Assembly (NCBI GenBank): GCA_020635075.1
Contig: JACKAM010000003.1
Location: 124,001 to 188,000, forward strand
Direction: 5' to 3'
DNA length: 64,000 nucleotides
Origin: Pseudobdellovibrionaceae bacterium
GTDB taxonomy: Bacteria > Bdellovibrionota > Bdellovibrionia > Bdellovibrionales > UBA1609
A program made the translations under genes and the position numbers. The notes beneath the pieces were generated by a model. That model did no database searches and was not told where the DNA came from. It saw nothing but the letters and a program-made list of their open reading frames with translations. This document shows, piece after piece, positions 1 through 8,660 of this stretch (positions within the stretch are counted from its first letter, which is position 1; each line of letters starts with the position of its first letter).

Positions 1-709
1 CGCGACTGGTGGCAAAACACTGGGCTCGGTAACAGAGTTCGTTGCGCTTGCTCCAAGCCGTACAACACTTCTGATCAAAATGACAACTTTCATGAAGATC
101 AGACCTTTTGCTCAAATGACGTTCCGGTAATCCGTGATAACTGAGAAGTAAATGATCGGCCGAAAACTGATTCATAGCCGTTCTCACTCTTTGCGCCAAA
201 GATCTAATGAAAGCGGGATGACGGAAAAAGTAACCCAGGTACTGAGTGCTCTCTGGCCGCCAGCTCATGTCTTTGAGTTCGTTGACCGCCTTGAGGAGGG
301 CCGTTGTCGTCGATGAGTCGGCAAACTGGGGATAAAGGGGAAAGAGCAACAACTCGTCTACGTCGGCCTTGCGAAGCTGCTCAAGTCCTGAGCGAATGGA
401 GGGCTCCCCATACCTCATACCCAAAGCCACTTCCCATTCGGAAGACACCAAGCGCCTCATCTCCTCCATAAACTGAAGGCTGTAAACTAACAGCGGCGAG
501 CCTTGTTTGGTCCAAATGGAGTTATAGGCTTCTGCACTCTGATGCTGACGCCTTGGCACAATCAAAAGATTGACCAGCATCCAGCGCATGGGATTGGGGA
601 CGTCAATAACGTAGGGATCGGTGAGGAACTCCCGCAAATACTCGCCTGTGGCTTGGGCCGTAGGCGCCGCCGTCGTACCCAAGTTAATGAACAAAACCCC
701 TCTTCTCAT
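1..709 (-). CDS. hemH: Ferrochelatase, 3' part beyond window
   Basis: Reading leftwards from an ATG at 709, the frame stays open to the window edge and begins MRRGVLFINLGTTAAPT, the usual ferrochelatase N-terminus. It continues with YLREFLTDPYVID, then SPLLVYS, a LFPLYPQ motif and an SYHGLPERH motif that holds the metal-site histidine. HemH inserts Fe2+ into protoporphyrin IX in the last step of protoheme synthesis. A Cys-rich stretch (CHFDQKCC, then a further Cys) resembles the [2Fe-2S]-type cysteines seen in some bacterial ferrochelatases. The start codon overlaps the stop of the upstream oxidase gene (ATGA), so it is the last visible gene of the heme operon. The C-terminus lies outside the window. 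Confidence 0.95.
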   Translation of the reverse strand, partial: MRRGVLFINLGTTAAPTAQATGEYLREFLTDPYVIDVPNPMRWMLVNLLIVPRRQHQSAEAYNSIWTKQGSPLLVYSLQFMEEMRRLVSSEWEVALGMRYGEPSIRSGLEQLRKADVDELLLFPLYPQFADSSTTTALLKAVNELKDMSWRPESTQYLGYFFRHPAFIRSLAQRVRTAMNQFSADHLLLSYHGLPERHLSKRSDLHESCHFDQKCCTAWSKRNELCYRAQCFATSR

Positions 710-1935
710 ACACCTGCTGCTTGGATTTGATCCGGAAGTTCAAGACCGCGCTCAATGAGGCCGGCCAATCCAATCTTACCGAGAAAATTTCCGTTAAGAT
801 AGAGTCCTTTTGGTAACTTCAATTCATCGAGGGCTTTCTCAAGATAAAGATCGTAGTAGGGCAAGGCCTTAGGCCAACGAAACAACTGCCGATCCAAGGG
901 CTCTACATCCTGGCCGGCCAAGCGACGGCGATCCGAGCTGATTCCATCCACGACTTGTTCAGGTGACCACTGAGCCATCTCGGGGTGAACAGCTCCCCCC
1001 ATTATCCAGGTCTCTGCATGGACAGTGGTGCGCTCGGGAAATATACAGCCGGGAAACAAAACGCCCAAGCCATTCATTTTTTCCTCTTCTGAAAACAAAC
1101 AACCAAAGCCGGTCAAAAAGGAACTCTCTTTGGGGTAAAAAAGTGTGGCCGACACCACGGGAAGCATACGGACCTTGCCCAATAGCACAGCTGCCTCCGG
1201 AGCTAGCTGGCGAAGTGCCTCGGCTGCCTGGTGGGCCGCCCCAGCAAAAACATGAGGAGTCTTTCCACCATCCCATCTATCCCAATTGTATTGCTCATTC
1301 AGATGAACGTGTACCCCCAGCTCAGCACAAGATTTGACTAGGGCATCGACGAGTGCTCCCATGCCACCGACCGGCGCGACTGTACCGCGAATTTCAGGTT
1401 TGGATTTCTTTTTACTTTTCGCAAAAAATGGAGCCATCACCAAAGAGGCGCTGAGTTCACTGCTCCGGGAAGCGTAGATGCCCAAGAGGGCAGGAGCCAA
1501 AAACTTGTCATTCACATTCTTGCCCAATGTGCGCTCCAACCAAACGGCCACCGTCTCTCCCGGCCTGGGAGCCATCGAGGACTTCCCGCGAAGCATGTAG
1601 CCAGAAAGCCTAAAGAAAAGAACCATAGACTCAGCAAAACTAAACGGCCATCTTTGCGGCCGACCGTCGACCAACACATAGCGGGCACGAGCCGTGGGCA
1701 GAACACCAGTCAATGGCACATTGAGACGCCGAAACAAATTTTCCACGGCTAAAGAATTGAGAATTCCATTGGCCGCCGATTCGGACTTGCCATAAGGGCC
1801 CTGATGAGTGCTGATCAGCCCACCCAAATGGTCCTTACTTTCATAGAGATCAACTTGATAGCCAGCCTCCGCCAAAGAAAGGGCGCTGGTCAAACCAGAA
1901 ATCCCGCCTCCAACAACGACAACTTGCTTCTTCAT
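706..1935 (-). CDS. hemY: Protoporphyrinogen/coproporphyrinogen oxidase, FAD-dependent (HemG/HemY type)
   Basis: A 409-aa protein opening with an FAD Rossmann motif (VVVVGGGISGL, then an acidic YESKDHLGG) followed by the amine-oxidase-like fold of HemY. Near the C-terminus the LYLNGNFLGKIGLAGLIERG stretch matches the family's closing FAD-binding segment. It oxidises protoporphyrinogen IX to protoporphyrin IX. Because HemN precedes it and HemH follows, the classical protoporphyrin-dependent route is more likely than the coproporphyrin-dependent one, though sequence alone cannot separate the two subtypes with certainty. The ATG at 1935 is preferred; an in-frame GTG at 1941 is possible. It lies 3-9 nt after hemN and overlaps hemH by 4 nt. 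Confidence 0.9.
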   Translation of the reverse strand: MKKQVVVVGGGISGLTSALSLAEAGYQVDLYESKDHLGGLISTHQGPYGKSESAANGILNSLAVENLFRRLNVPLTGVLPTARARYVLVDGRPQRWPFSFAESMVLFFRLSGYMLRGKSSMAPRPGETVAVWLERTLGKNVNDKFLAPALLGIYASRSSELSASLVMAPFFAKSKKKSKPEIRGTVAPVGGMGALVDALVKSCAELGVHVHLNEQYNWDRWDGGKTPHVFAGAAHQAAEALRQLAPEAAVLLGKVRMLPVVSATLFYPKESSFLTGFGCLFSEEEKMNGLGVLFPGCIFPERTTVHAETWIMGGAVHPEMAQWSPEQVVDGISSDRRRLAGQDVEPLDRQLFRWPKALPYYDLYLEKALDELKLPKGLYLNGNFLGKIGLAGLIERGLELPDQIQAAGV

Positions 1936-1944
1936 TCTCACCCA

Positions 1945-3300
1945 CTAAAGCGCTTGGGAAAAAACTTTGGTCTCAGGCTTCTCACGGCGGAGGCGCAAAT
2001 CAAGAGCCATGCAGACATTGCGCAAAAAGGGAAAACCCTTAGGCGTCAACTCCATCATGCCACTGGTCACTGCGACGATCTGATCTTCGATCAGGGGAGC
2101 TAGGAAATCTCTCACATCCTTCTCCTGGTCCACATCGTGGAGGCGCACTTTGCCCTTGGTCATAAATTCAAGAATCTGCTCGCGCTGTTTCTGATCCTCC
2201 GAGCTCAACAGATGCCCACGAAAGGTGGGAATCTCTCCCCCATCCACTTGGCGCTCGTAAACGGGAAGAACTTTTTCATTTTGATGAAAGCACGTCGGGG
2301 CCTCAGAAATGGAACTAACACCCAAACCCAGCAGAATTTTCGTCCGCTTGTCGGTGTATCCCATAAAGTTGCGGTGCAACTCCCCTTTCGCCTGGGCAAC
2401 GGCCAGGCCGTCAGTTTCTAGAGCAAAGTGATCCATGCCAATTTCAATATAACCACCCGATATCAAAACTTCGCGTGCCGTTTCATAGAGATCCCTCTTG
2501 GCTGGACCTTCCGGCAAATCCTCATCCTTAAACAGACGCTGAGCTGGTTTGATCCAAGGCACTTTAGCAAAACTATAAAGGGCAATACGATCTGGACGCA
2601 GCTCCAGCGTTTTATTGGCCATATCTCTGACCGAATCCGGCGTCTGCATGGGAAGCCCATAGATCAAATCAAAATTAACTGAGGTGTAGCCTAACTCCCG
2701 AGCCATGTCGTTCACCGACTTGGTCAACTCGTAGGGCTGAATGCGATTCACCAGTCGCTGAGTTTCCGGGTTGAAATCCTGAATGCCCAAGCTAATGCGG
2801 CGAAAGCCAAGGTCAAACAAAGTTCGCAACTGCTCAGGTGTGGCCCGTCGGGGGTCAACCTCAATCGCCCCGTCAAACTCATCAGCACTGATTTTCACTC
2901 GCTTTAATATCGGCCCAACCATCTGTTTGAGGCTTTCCGCTGAAAACCAAGTGGGAGATCCACCCCCAAGGTGAATTTCCTTTAAAGGGTGATTGGCAAA
3001 CTCAGGCACCTTCTCCATATACAGTTCGAACTCGCGGAGGATGTGAGCCACATAGGGCATTTCTTTGTCATGGTTCTTGGTAATGGAGGTGTTGCAGCCA
3101 CAAAATGTACACAAGGACTCGCAAAAAGGCGTGTGAATATACAGCGACCAAGGAACTTGCTCACCTTGCTGAAATCCCTGCCGCAAAGCCTCGATCCACT
3201 GGTCTGTGGTGGGCGAGTCCGACCAATAAGGGACAGTTGGGTAGCTCGTATAGCGCGGAGCCGGGACATCATATTTTTCCAACAGATCAGAATACTTCAT
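1945..3300 (-). CDS. hemN: Oxygen-independent coproporphyrinogen III dehydrogenase
   Basis: A 451-aa radical-SAM enzyme at the expected HemN length. The N-terminus carries YDVPAPRYTSYPTVPYW, followed by the cluster motif CESLCTFCGC (CxxxCxxC plus the extra HemN cysteine) around residues 60-70, then GGGSPTW and SLGIQDF. It decarboxylates coproporphyrinogen III to protoporphyrinogen IX without oxygen. No oxygen-dependent hemF is visible here, so the operon seems built for low-oxygen or variable conditions. The start overlaps the hemE stop by 4 nt (ATGA). Confidence 0.96.
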   Translation of the reverse strand: MKYSDLLEKYDVPAPRYTSYPTVPYWSDSPTTDQWIEALRQGFQQGEQVPWSLYIHTPFCESLCTFCGCNTSITKNHDKEMPYVAHILREFELYMEKVPEFANHPLKEIHLGGGSPTWFSAESLKQMVGPILKRVKISADEFDGAIEVDPRRATPEQLRTLFDLGFRRISLGIQDFNPETQRLVNRIQPYELTKSVNDMARELGYTSVNFDLIYGLPMQTPDSVRDMANKTLELRPDRIALYSFAKVPWIKPAQRLFKDEDLPEGPAKRDLYETAREVLISGGYIEIGMDHFALETDGLAVAQAKGELHRNFMGYTDKRTKILLGLGVSSISEAPTCFHQNEKVLPVYERQVDGGEIPTFRGHLLSSEDQKQREQILEFMTKGKVRLHDVDQEKDVRDFLAPLIEDQIVAVTSGMMELTPKGFPFLRNVCMALDLRLRREKPETKVFSQAL

Positions 3301-4319
3301 GCAAAGGTCTCCCTAACAGTATCTACAAAAGTGCGCACATTTGCCTCCGGAGTGGCCGGTAGTACGCCATGGCCCAGACCACACACCCAGCCTTTACGTT
3401 CCTCCGGGCTCAACTCTTGAAATGGCTGGAGATAAAACTCGAGCTTACGAGCAAAGTCGGCTTCATCGGTAAACATCAGGGTTTGATCAAAGTTCCCCTG
3501 GACAAAACCGCCCGGAACCAACTCAAACAAAGTCGGAAGCTCCCAACGGTGATCAAAACCCATTCCCGCCAACTCACTCGGTTCATTAAAGAAGGGGAAC
3601 AAATGAGCCAGCTGAGTGTTCTGACTGTAATAGCCAATCTTGCCGGGAAAACTTTTGGCAATTTTTTTAACGGTCGGGGCGACAAGGTCTCGATACATCT
3701 GTGGCGATAATTCACCGGCAGCCGTATCAAAGACCATCACCACCTCTGCTCCCGCTTCTAATTGAAGAGCAATGTTCTTTTGCAAAAATGGCTCAATGAT
3801 GTTTGTAAAAGCCGGAAACAGTGACCACATGGCTTTGGCCTCTTTAAGCCCACCTTTGTGACTGCCTTCCACTGCATAGGCAAACAATGTCCACGGGCCA
3901 CCGACAAAGCCAATCAGACTTTTGCGCTGGGGCAAAAGACCGCGGGTGGCCTGCACAGCCAATCTTTGAAATTCCATATCGCCTATCGCCTCATCGACCG
4001 GCAACAACTGATTGATCGTCTCGGGGGTCAATGTCCAACCCAGCTGAGGCCCGGGGGAATATTCCAAACCCATACCCAAGGCTTCGAGGGGGAACAACAA
4101 ATCACTGAACAAGATGGCGACGTCAAAATCAAAATCATCAATGGGACCCATGGCCACTTCAGCAGCCAACTCAGGTTCCTTACACAATTCCATAAAGCTA
4201 TATTTCTCTTTCAAGGCCTGGTAGTGCTTATGGTAACGACCCGCCTGCCTCATCATCCAAATGGGTGGAACCTTTTGGGCAATTCCACTTAGGGCATTGG
4301 AAAATCTCTCATTAGCCAT
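3297..4319 (-). CDS. hemE: Uroporphyrinogen decarboxylase
   Basis: A 340-aa protein with the HemE signature PPIWMMRQAGRYHKHY near the N-terminus (the Arg residues bind substrate carboxylates) and VAILFSDLLFP with the catalytic Asp. FVGGPWTLFAYAVEG and FDTAAGELSP follow. It converts uroporphyrinogen III to coproporphyrinogen III. The start overlaps the response-regulator stop by 8 nt, so translation is probably coupled to the two-component system upstream. Confidence 0.96.
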   Translation of the reverse strand: MANERFSNALSGIAQKVPPIWMMRQAGRYHKHYQALKEKYSFMELCKEPELAAEVAMGPIDDFDFDVAILFSDLLFPLEALGMGLEYSPGPQLGWTLTPETINQLLPVDEAIGDMEFQRLAVQATRGLLPQRKSLIGFVGGPWTLFAYAVEGSHKGGLKEAKAMWSLFPAFTNIIEPFLQKNIALQLEAGAEVVMVFDTAAGELSPQMYRDLVAPTVKKIAKSFPGKIGYYSQNTQLAHLFPFFNEPSELAGMGFDHRWELPTLFELVPGGFVQGNFDQTLMFTDEADFARKLEFYLQPFQELSPEERKGWVCGLGHGVLPATPEANVRTFVDTVRETFA

Positions 4320-4992
4320 TCTTCACCTCGCTGCTTTTCCACTGGTAACCCACACCACGAACCGACTGAATCCAGTGGCTGTGTTGGTCTCCGAGAATTT
4401 GTCTTAATCGCAAAATGACGTTATCCACAGTGCGATTGCTGGGGAATTTCTCCTCGCCCCACACCTTGTCCATGATCTCATCCCGACTCACGACCGCCGG
4501 AGATCTTTCAATCAGCAGGCGCAACACCTGAAAGTCCTTATGGGCCAGTCGCTCCTGCTGCCCATCAGGAAGGGAAACTGACATCTGATCGAAATCAATT
4601 CTCACCCCTGCAAACTCCAAGCTCTTGAGCGGGCTATGGTCTCGTAAAACATGACTGATCCGCATGAGAAGCTCTTTAAAATGAAAGGGCTTAGGAATGT
4701 ACTCTTCAGCGCCAAGTTCATATCCCTGTAGGCGAGATTCCGCCGAGGACTCGGCGGTGACAAAAATGAAGGGAATCGGATATTGACTCCGAATCTCCTG
4801 CGCAAAGTCGAAACCTGACCCGTCAGGAAGCCCTACATCCAAAATGACCAAATCAAAGGTTTGAGAGTTGATGGCATGTTGGGCCTCTGCCTGGTTTGTC
4901 GCCCAACACACCTTGTAGCCTTCCTTCTCAAGCCTTTCAGATAGAGTCTGGCCTAAATTCTGGTCGTCCTCCACAAGAAGCAGCTTCTTCAT
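4312..4992 (-). CDS. OmpR-family response regulator in the heme operon
   Basis: A 226-aa protein with an N-terminal receiver domain (acidic pair in LLLVEDDQN, phospho-acceptor Asp in LVILDVGLPDGSG, conserved Lys in YIPKPFHFKEL) and a C-terminal winged-helix DNA-binding domain (residues about 125-220; VDNVILRLRQILGD, IQSVRGVGYQW). It overlaps the upstream kinase gene by 4 nt and hemE by 8 nt, so it is made together with heme enzymes. The target is unknown; feedback on the heme operon itself is an inference from position only. Confidence 0.92.
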   Translation of the reverse strand: MKKLLLVEDDQNLGQTLSERLEKEGYKVCWATNQAEAQHAINSQTFDLVILDVGLPDGSGFDFAQEIRSQYPIPFIFVTAESSAESRLQGYELGAEEYIPKPFHFKELLMRISHVLRDHSPLKSLEFAGVRIDFDQMSVSLPDGQQERLAHKDFQVLRLLIERSPAVVSRDEIMDKVWGEEKFPSNRTVDNVILRLRQILGDQHSHWIQSVRGVGYQWKSSEVKNG

Positions 4993-5873
4993 GGCGTACT
5001 CCCCTCAAGTTGGAAGTTGCCCTGAAAGCCACCTGAAACAGGAGATTCAAATGTCACCTGGCCACCCATTCTCCGTGTCAGCTGCACCACCGTGTACAAG
5101 CCCACACCGCTCCCGCTGGAGGGATTGTGCCGTTCAAAGAGCCGACCCAAATCCGCGGTAGATCCTTTGAAGCCCGTGCCGTCGTCCTGAATTTGAATTT
5201 CAATCTGGTGAGCTCCCTTACGTTTAGTCATAAAGGTCACGGTTTTGGCTTTGCCATGAACCTGGGAGTTTTGCATGAAATTTGAGAGAATGCTTTCGAA
5301 AGCTCTTTTGTCCACGCGAAGCAAGGCCTCACCTTCGCAAATAATTTGCAAGTTCGGCCAGCGATGCCTGATGCCCTCAATAGTTTTCTTAAGCGACACA
5401 CTTTCAATAAAAAACTGGAGGTTTTCCTCGCTGGCCAAAAACAAGGAGTTTTCTAACTGTAGCTGCAGGCGCACCACATCCGCTTCCAAGCGACGGAGGG
5501 CCGGGAGGTCACCGGCCTCTTCACGAATGATCTCAGTCTGCATCTGTAAACTGGTGAGGGCAGTTTTGATGTCATGACTGAAGGAGGCCAAAAATCCGCG
5601 CAAGGCCTTTGCTGACTTTCTCTCACGATTGATCAAGTAGATGAGGGTAAGCCCCCCTCCAACCAGAAGGACCATCCAGGCCAGGCCCTCCCACAGGAGC
5701 ATATTTTTTTGCCTGAGGATTTCTTCGTGAAGAACGGACTGCTGGCTTTCAAGACGGGTTAAAAGACCTAAGCCCAAATACAGCCACCACCCGGCCATGG
5801 ACAGGGTAAACACCAACCAGATCATCGCTCCGGCGGTCTTCCAACTGAATCCCTGCCCAGCCTTCTTAGCCAT
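4989..5873 (-). CDS. Two-TM sensor histidine kinase in the heme operon
   Basis: A 294-aa kinase. The chosen ATG at 5873 (MAKKAGQGFSW) lies inside the end of hemL, giving an overlap of 8 nt; a longer upstream reading would run into hemL. Two transmembrane helices (residues about 13-37 and 58-80) leave a loop of only about 20 residues, so no folded periplasmic sensor domain exists. The HisKA His is in FSHDIKTALTSL, followed by an N-box (FMQNSQVHGKA) and G-boxes (DDGTGFK, SGSGVGLYTV). Short-loop kinases usually sense membrane or intramembrane cues; the ligand here is unknown. It probably phosphorylates the adjacent regulator. Confidence 0.92.
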   Translation of the reverse strand: MAKKAGQGFSWKTAGAMIWLVFTLSMAGWWLYLGLGLLTRLESQQSVLHEEILRQKNMLLWEGLAWMVLLVGGGLTLIYLINRERKSAKALRGFLASFSHDIKTALTSLQMQTEIIREEAGDLPALRRLEADVVRLQLQLENSLFLASEENLQFFIESVSLKKTIEGIRHRWPNLQIICEGEALLRVDKRAFESILSNFMQNSQVHGKAKTVTFMTKRKGAHQIEIQIQDDGTGFKGSTADLGRLFERHNPSSGSGVGLYTVVQLTRRMGGQVTFESPVSGGFQGNFQLEGSTP

Positions 5874-7161
5874 AAATCTCCTGCACAGCTTCGATAAAGA
5901 CCTCTTCGGCCTTATCCAACGCCGCACCCTGGTGGGCCCAGGACATGAAGGCCACTTCAAAGGCGCTGGGAGCCAAATAGACTCCGCGATTTAAACAGGC
6001 ATGATAGAATTTGCGATAAAGATCCGCCTGCCCCGGCACAAAGTCCTTCACCGAGCGAATGGGTTGGTCGGTGCGCGGATGAAACCAAAACAAAGAGGCA
6101 TAGTCAGTCACCGCCCAAGGACGATCCATGCTTTCAAATCTCTGATTCAATCGATGGCAAAACTGAGCAGTACGATCGCTCATTTTATCGAGAACCTGGT
6201 TTTGTTCCATCTTTTTGAGAGTCGCAAGACCTGCCACCATGCCCACCGGGTTGGCACTCAAGGTGCCGGCTTGGTAGACGGGCCCATTAGGAGCAACTAG
6301 ATCCAGAAGGTCAGCACGCCCAGCGTAACACCCCACTGGAAAACCACCACCAATCACCTTGCCATAGGTCACCAAGTCAGGGCGAATGCCCAATCTCTCC
6401 GCCATTCCCGCCATGCCGACGCGGAATCCGGAAATGACTTCGTCAAAAATCACCAGGGCGCCGTGGTGACGGGCGACTTCGACCACTTTATTGATGAATT
6501 CTTGTCTCTGAATGAGCAGTCCAAAGTTCGCCGGCAGAGGTTCGATGATCACAGCAGCGATTTCTTTTCCTGATCGCTTGAAGATTGCCTCAACGGCATT
6601 TTCGTCATCAAGAGGGGCAATCAAGGTGGTACCCGCAATCTCCTCAGGAACTCCAGCGCTGTCGCTGGCTGTCTCCCCTGCCAGGCCACTTCCGGCCTTT
6701 ACCAACATACTGTCCACATGACCATGGTAACAGCCATCAAACTTGAGAATTTTGGCTCTGCCTGTGGCCGCACGAGCGACACGCAAGGCACTCATGACGG
6801 CTTCAGTACCGGAACAAACAAATCTCAATTTTTCCACAAAGGGAATTTTGTTGATCATCCATTCGGCCAACTCCAGGGAGTAGGGCTCACAAGCCCCCAA
6901 GGTCCAGGCGCGGTGAAAGATTTTTTCCACCTCTTGGGAGACATCAGGGTCTCGGTGTCCCAAAACATTTGGTCCAAAGCTCTGGCAGAAATCGACATAT
7001 CGTTTGCCCTCAACCGACTCCAGGTAGGCCCCTTCCGCGAATCTAAAAAAGATGGGTTCGCCACCCACACTTTTGCTCGCCCGAACCGGACTGTGCACTC
7101 CGCCTGGAGCCACTTTTAAAGAGCGTTCGAAAAGGTTTTTGGAAGTTAGGGAGTCCGCCAT
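5866..7161 (-). CDS. hemL: Glutamate-1-semialdehyde 2,1-aminomutase
   Basis: A 431-aa class-III PLP aminotransferase. It opens with ARSL-like text (ERSLKVAPGGVHSPVRA), has the GTEAVMSALRVARA and CYHGHVDSMLVKAGSG motifs, and carries the PLP lysine in VTYGKVIGGGFPVG. It converts glutamate-1-semialdehyde to 5-aminolevulinate in the C5 pathway, paired with hemA two genes upstream. The ATG at 7161 forms a TAATG junction with the upstream hemC-like gene; a longer in-frame start would lie within that gene. Confidence 0.96.
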   Translation of the reverse strand: MADSLTSKNLFERSLKVAPGGVHSPVRASKSVGGEPIFFRFAEGAYLESVEGKRYVDFCQSFGPNVLGHRDPDVSQEVEKIFHRAWTLGACEPYSLELAEWMINKIPFVEKLRFVCSGTEAVMSALRVARAATGRAKILKFDGCYHGHVDSMLVKAGSGLAGETASDSAGVPEEIAGTTLIAPLDDENAVEAIFKRSGKEIAAVIIEPLPANFGLLIQRQEFINKVVEVARHHGALVIFDEVISGFRVGMAGMAERLGIRPDLVTYGKVIGGGFPVGCYAGRADLLDLVAPNGPVYQAGTLSANPVGMVAGLATLKKMEQNQVLDKMSDRTAQFCHRLNQRFESMDRPWAVTDYASLFWFHPRTDQPIRSVKDFVPGQADLYRKFYHACLNRGVYLAPSAFEVAFMSWAHQGAALDKAEEVFIEAVQEIYG

Positions 7162-8660
7162 TATTTGTCTCCTTCGGTCGACGTCCGACACCAGTCTTCA
7201 TAATTGAGAAACAGCTTAAGTCGGTCGTCAGATAGTTCCTTCTGCAAAAGCTTGTAGGTATTGCCGGGACCACAAGCATGAAAGGCCCCAGCTATGATTT
7301 CAGGAAACAACTCCTGAGCACGGGCAAAACTGGAACCACTCATCCAATAAAAATGTGTTTTACCATTGAGGTTGGGAGCATCTTCCACCGGTTGCAGTCG
7401 ATAAGTGGCCATGATTTCCATGGCTCCTTCGTCGTAACCGCCTTCATGGGTGAGCTTCAGCCACTGGGGCTCTTGCCCAAGCAAGGTCGTCACTCTGGTT
7501 TCTTCCTGCTCACCCAAAGACTCGGCACAACCGTTCACCCACACTCCACGAGCGGCCAGACCTCGCCAGGACTTTAAACCGCTGGTCCATACAAGAGGGA
7601 TCTCAGCTTTTTCCCAATCTTCGGGAAAGGCCTCAGCTCTTGCCACCCAAAGGCTGCGTCCACCGGGAAAGCCCCCAACATCAAGGCTGTCCCGTCCATA
7701 CCACTTGGATGTCCCAGGGGGAACGGGAAACATGTTTTCTTTGTGACTACACCACTCAGGGGCCATCTCTTCCCGCTCAAGACTCATGACACGAAGTTCT
7801 TCGCCACCATCTGTCTTGCCACGCAAAAAGAGAATCTTGCCATAATCCCTATGGAGATAACTGACGCCAATTTTCTGGTGGCATCCACCGCCATAGCTGG
7901 CCAAGATTTTTCTCTCCCGTTGCGCTTCGACAAAGGTGTTCTGGCAATTGATTTGTGCCAACAGATTTTCCAAATCAGGACGATCCTGGGCGATCTCAAT
8001 GGCCAGTGCGCCTTGAGCCGCAGCGGCTGGGTTGAGAGTCAATGGCAGCAAAGACCATTTGCATTCATTGAGGACCTGGCGGACATAGGACTGACACTCG
8101 GCAAGCTCTGCTTCCGGGGCCTCCAAAAGTCGATCGACAGCCGCTTTTGCCAAAATCAGAGCGTCCTCTTCGCCTTCCATGAGTTTTCGCAGGCGAGTGG
8201 GAATATTGCCACGAATGGGAGTAAACTCAATGCCGGGATTTCCTGGCACCAAAGAGGAAAGTGTTCGCTGCAAATTGTAGCTGCGTCGTGGAGAGGAGGA
8301 CAAAACCTTCCAGGAGCTCCGACCAATAGATGATTTTTTAACTAACAAAAGGTCTCTCACATCAGCACGGGGCAAGGTGGCCACCACTTTTGTGCCTTCT
8401 CTTTCCTCAACCGGAAGGTCCTTCCAGGAGTGAACGACCATGTCGAACTCGCCCGACTTGAGCCCCTCATAAAAATCCTGAGTGAACAGACCCTTTTCCT
8501 GAGCCCCGTCCATAGCAATATCGAGGTTGCGATCACCAAAACTGGTGCGAAACTCAAACTCGATTTGCAACTGGGGGTCTACCGCACGGAGGGCCCGTGC
8601 CACCATGTAAGACTGAATCCTCGCCAGATCACTCTGCCGCGAGGCTATTTTTAGGCGCAT
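7161..8660 (-). CDS. hemC: Hydroxymethylbilane synthase fused to a HemD-like domain
   Basis: A 499-aa protein, far longer than the usual 310 aa of HemC. Residues 1-300 are HemC: LKIASRQSDLAR at the N-terminus, catalytic Asp81 in HSWKDLP, and the dipyrromethane-binding Cys260 in ASYGGGC. From about residue 315 a second domain follows, with WTSGLKSW, GVWVNGCAESLG and, near the end, FYWMSGSSFARAQ and HACGPGNTYKLL. These resemble the serine-rich active-site edge and the GPxT motif of uroporphyrinogen III synthase (HemD). No separate hemD is visible in the operon, so a HemC-HemD fusion making uroporphyrinogen III is likely. The start overlaps hemA by 10 nt. Confidence 0.9.
   Translation of the reverse strand: MRLKIASRQSDLARIQSYMVARALRAVDPQLQIEFEFRTSFGDRNLDIAMDGAQEKGLFTQDFYEGLKSGEFDMVVHSWKDLPVEEREGTKVVATLPRADVRDLLLVKKSSIGRSSWKVLSSSPRRSYNLQRTLSSLVPGNPGIEFTPIRGNIPTRLRKLMEGEEDALILAKAAVDRLLEAPEAELAECQSYVRQVLNECKWSLLPLTLNPAAAAQGALAIEIAQDRPDLENLLAQINCQNTFVEAQRERKILASYGGGCHQKIGVSYLHRDYGKILFLRGKTDGGEELRVMSLEREEMAPEWCSHKENMFPVPPGTSKWYGRDSLDVGGFPGGRSLWVARAEAFPEDWEKAEIPLVWTSGLKSWRGLAARGVWVNGCAESLGEQEETRVTTLLGQEPQWLKLTHEGGYDEGAMEIMATYRLQPVEDAPNLNGKTHFYWMSGSSFARAQELFPEIIAGAFHACGPGNTYKLLQKELSDDRLKLFLNYEDWCRTSTEGDK

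Noticed and set aside
7743..8333. 196-aa plus-strand ORF opposite the hemC-hemD-like gene
   Set aside because: It lies wholly antisense to a well-recognised enzyme, has no family resemblance and no ribosome-binding site.
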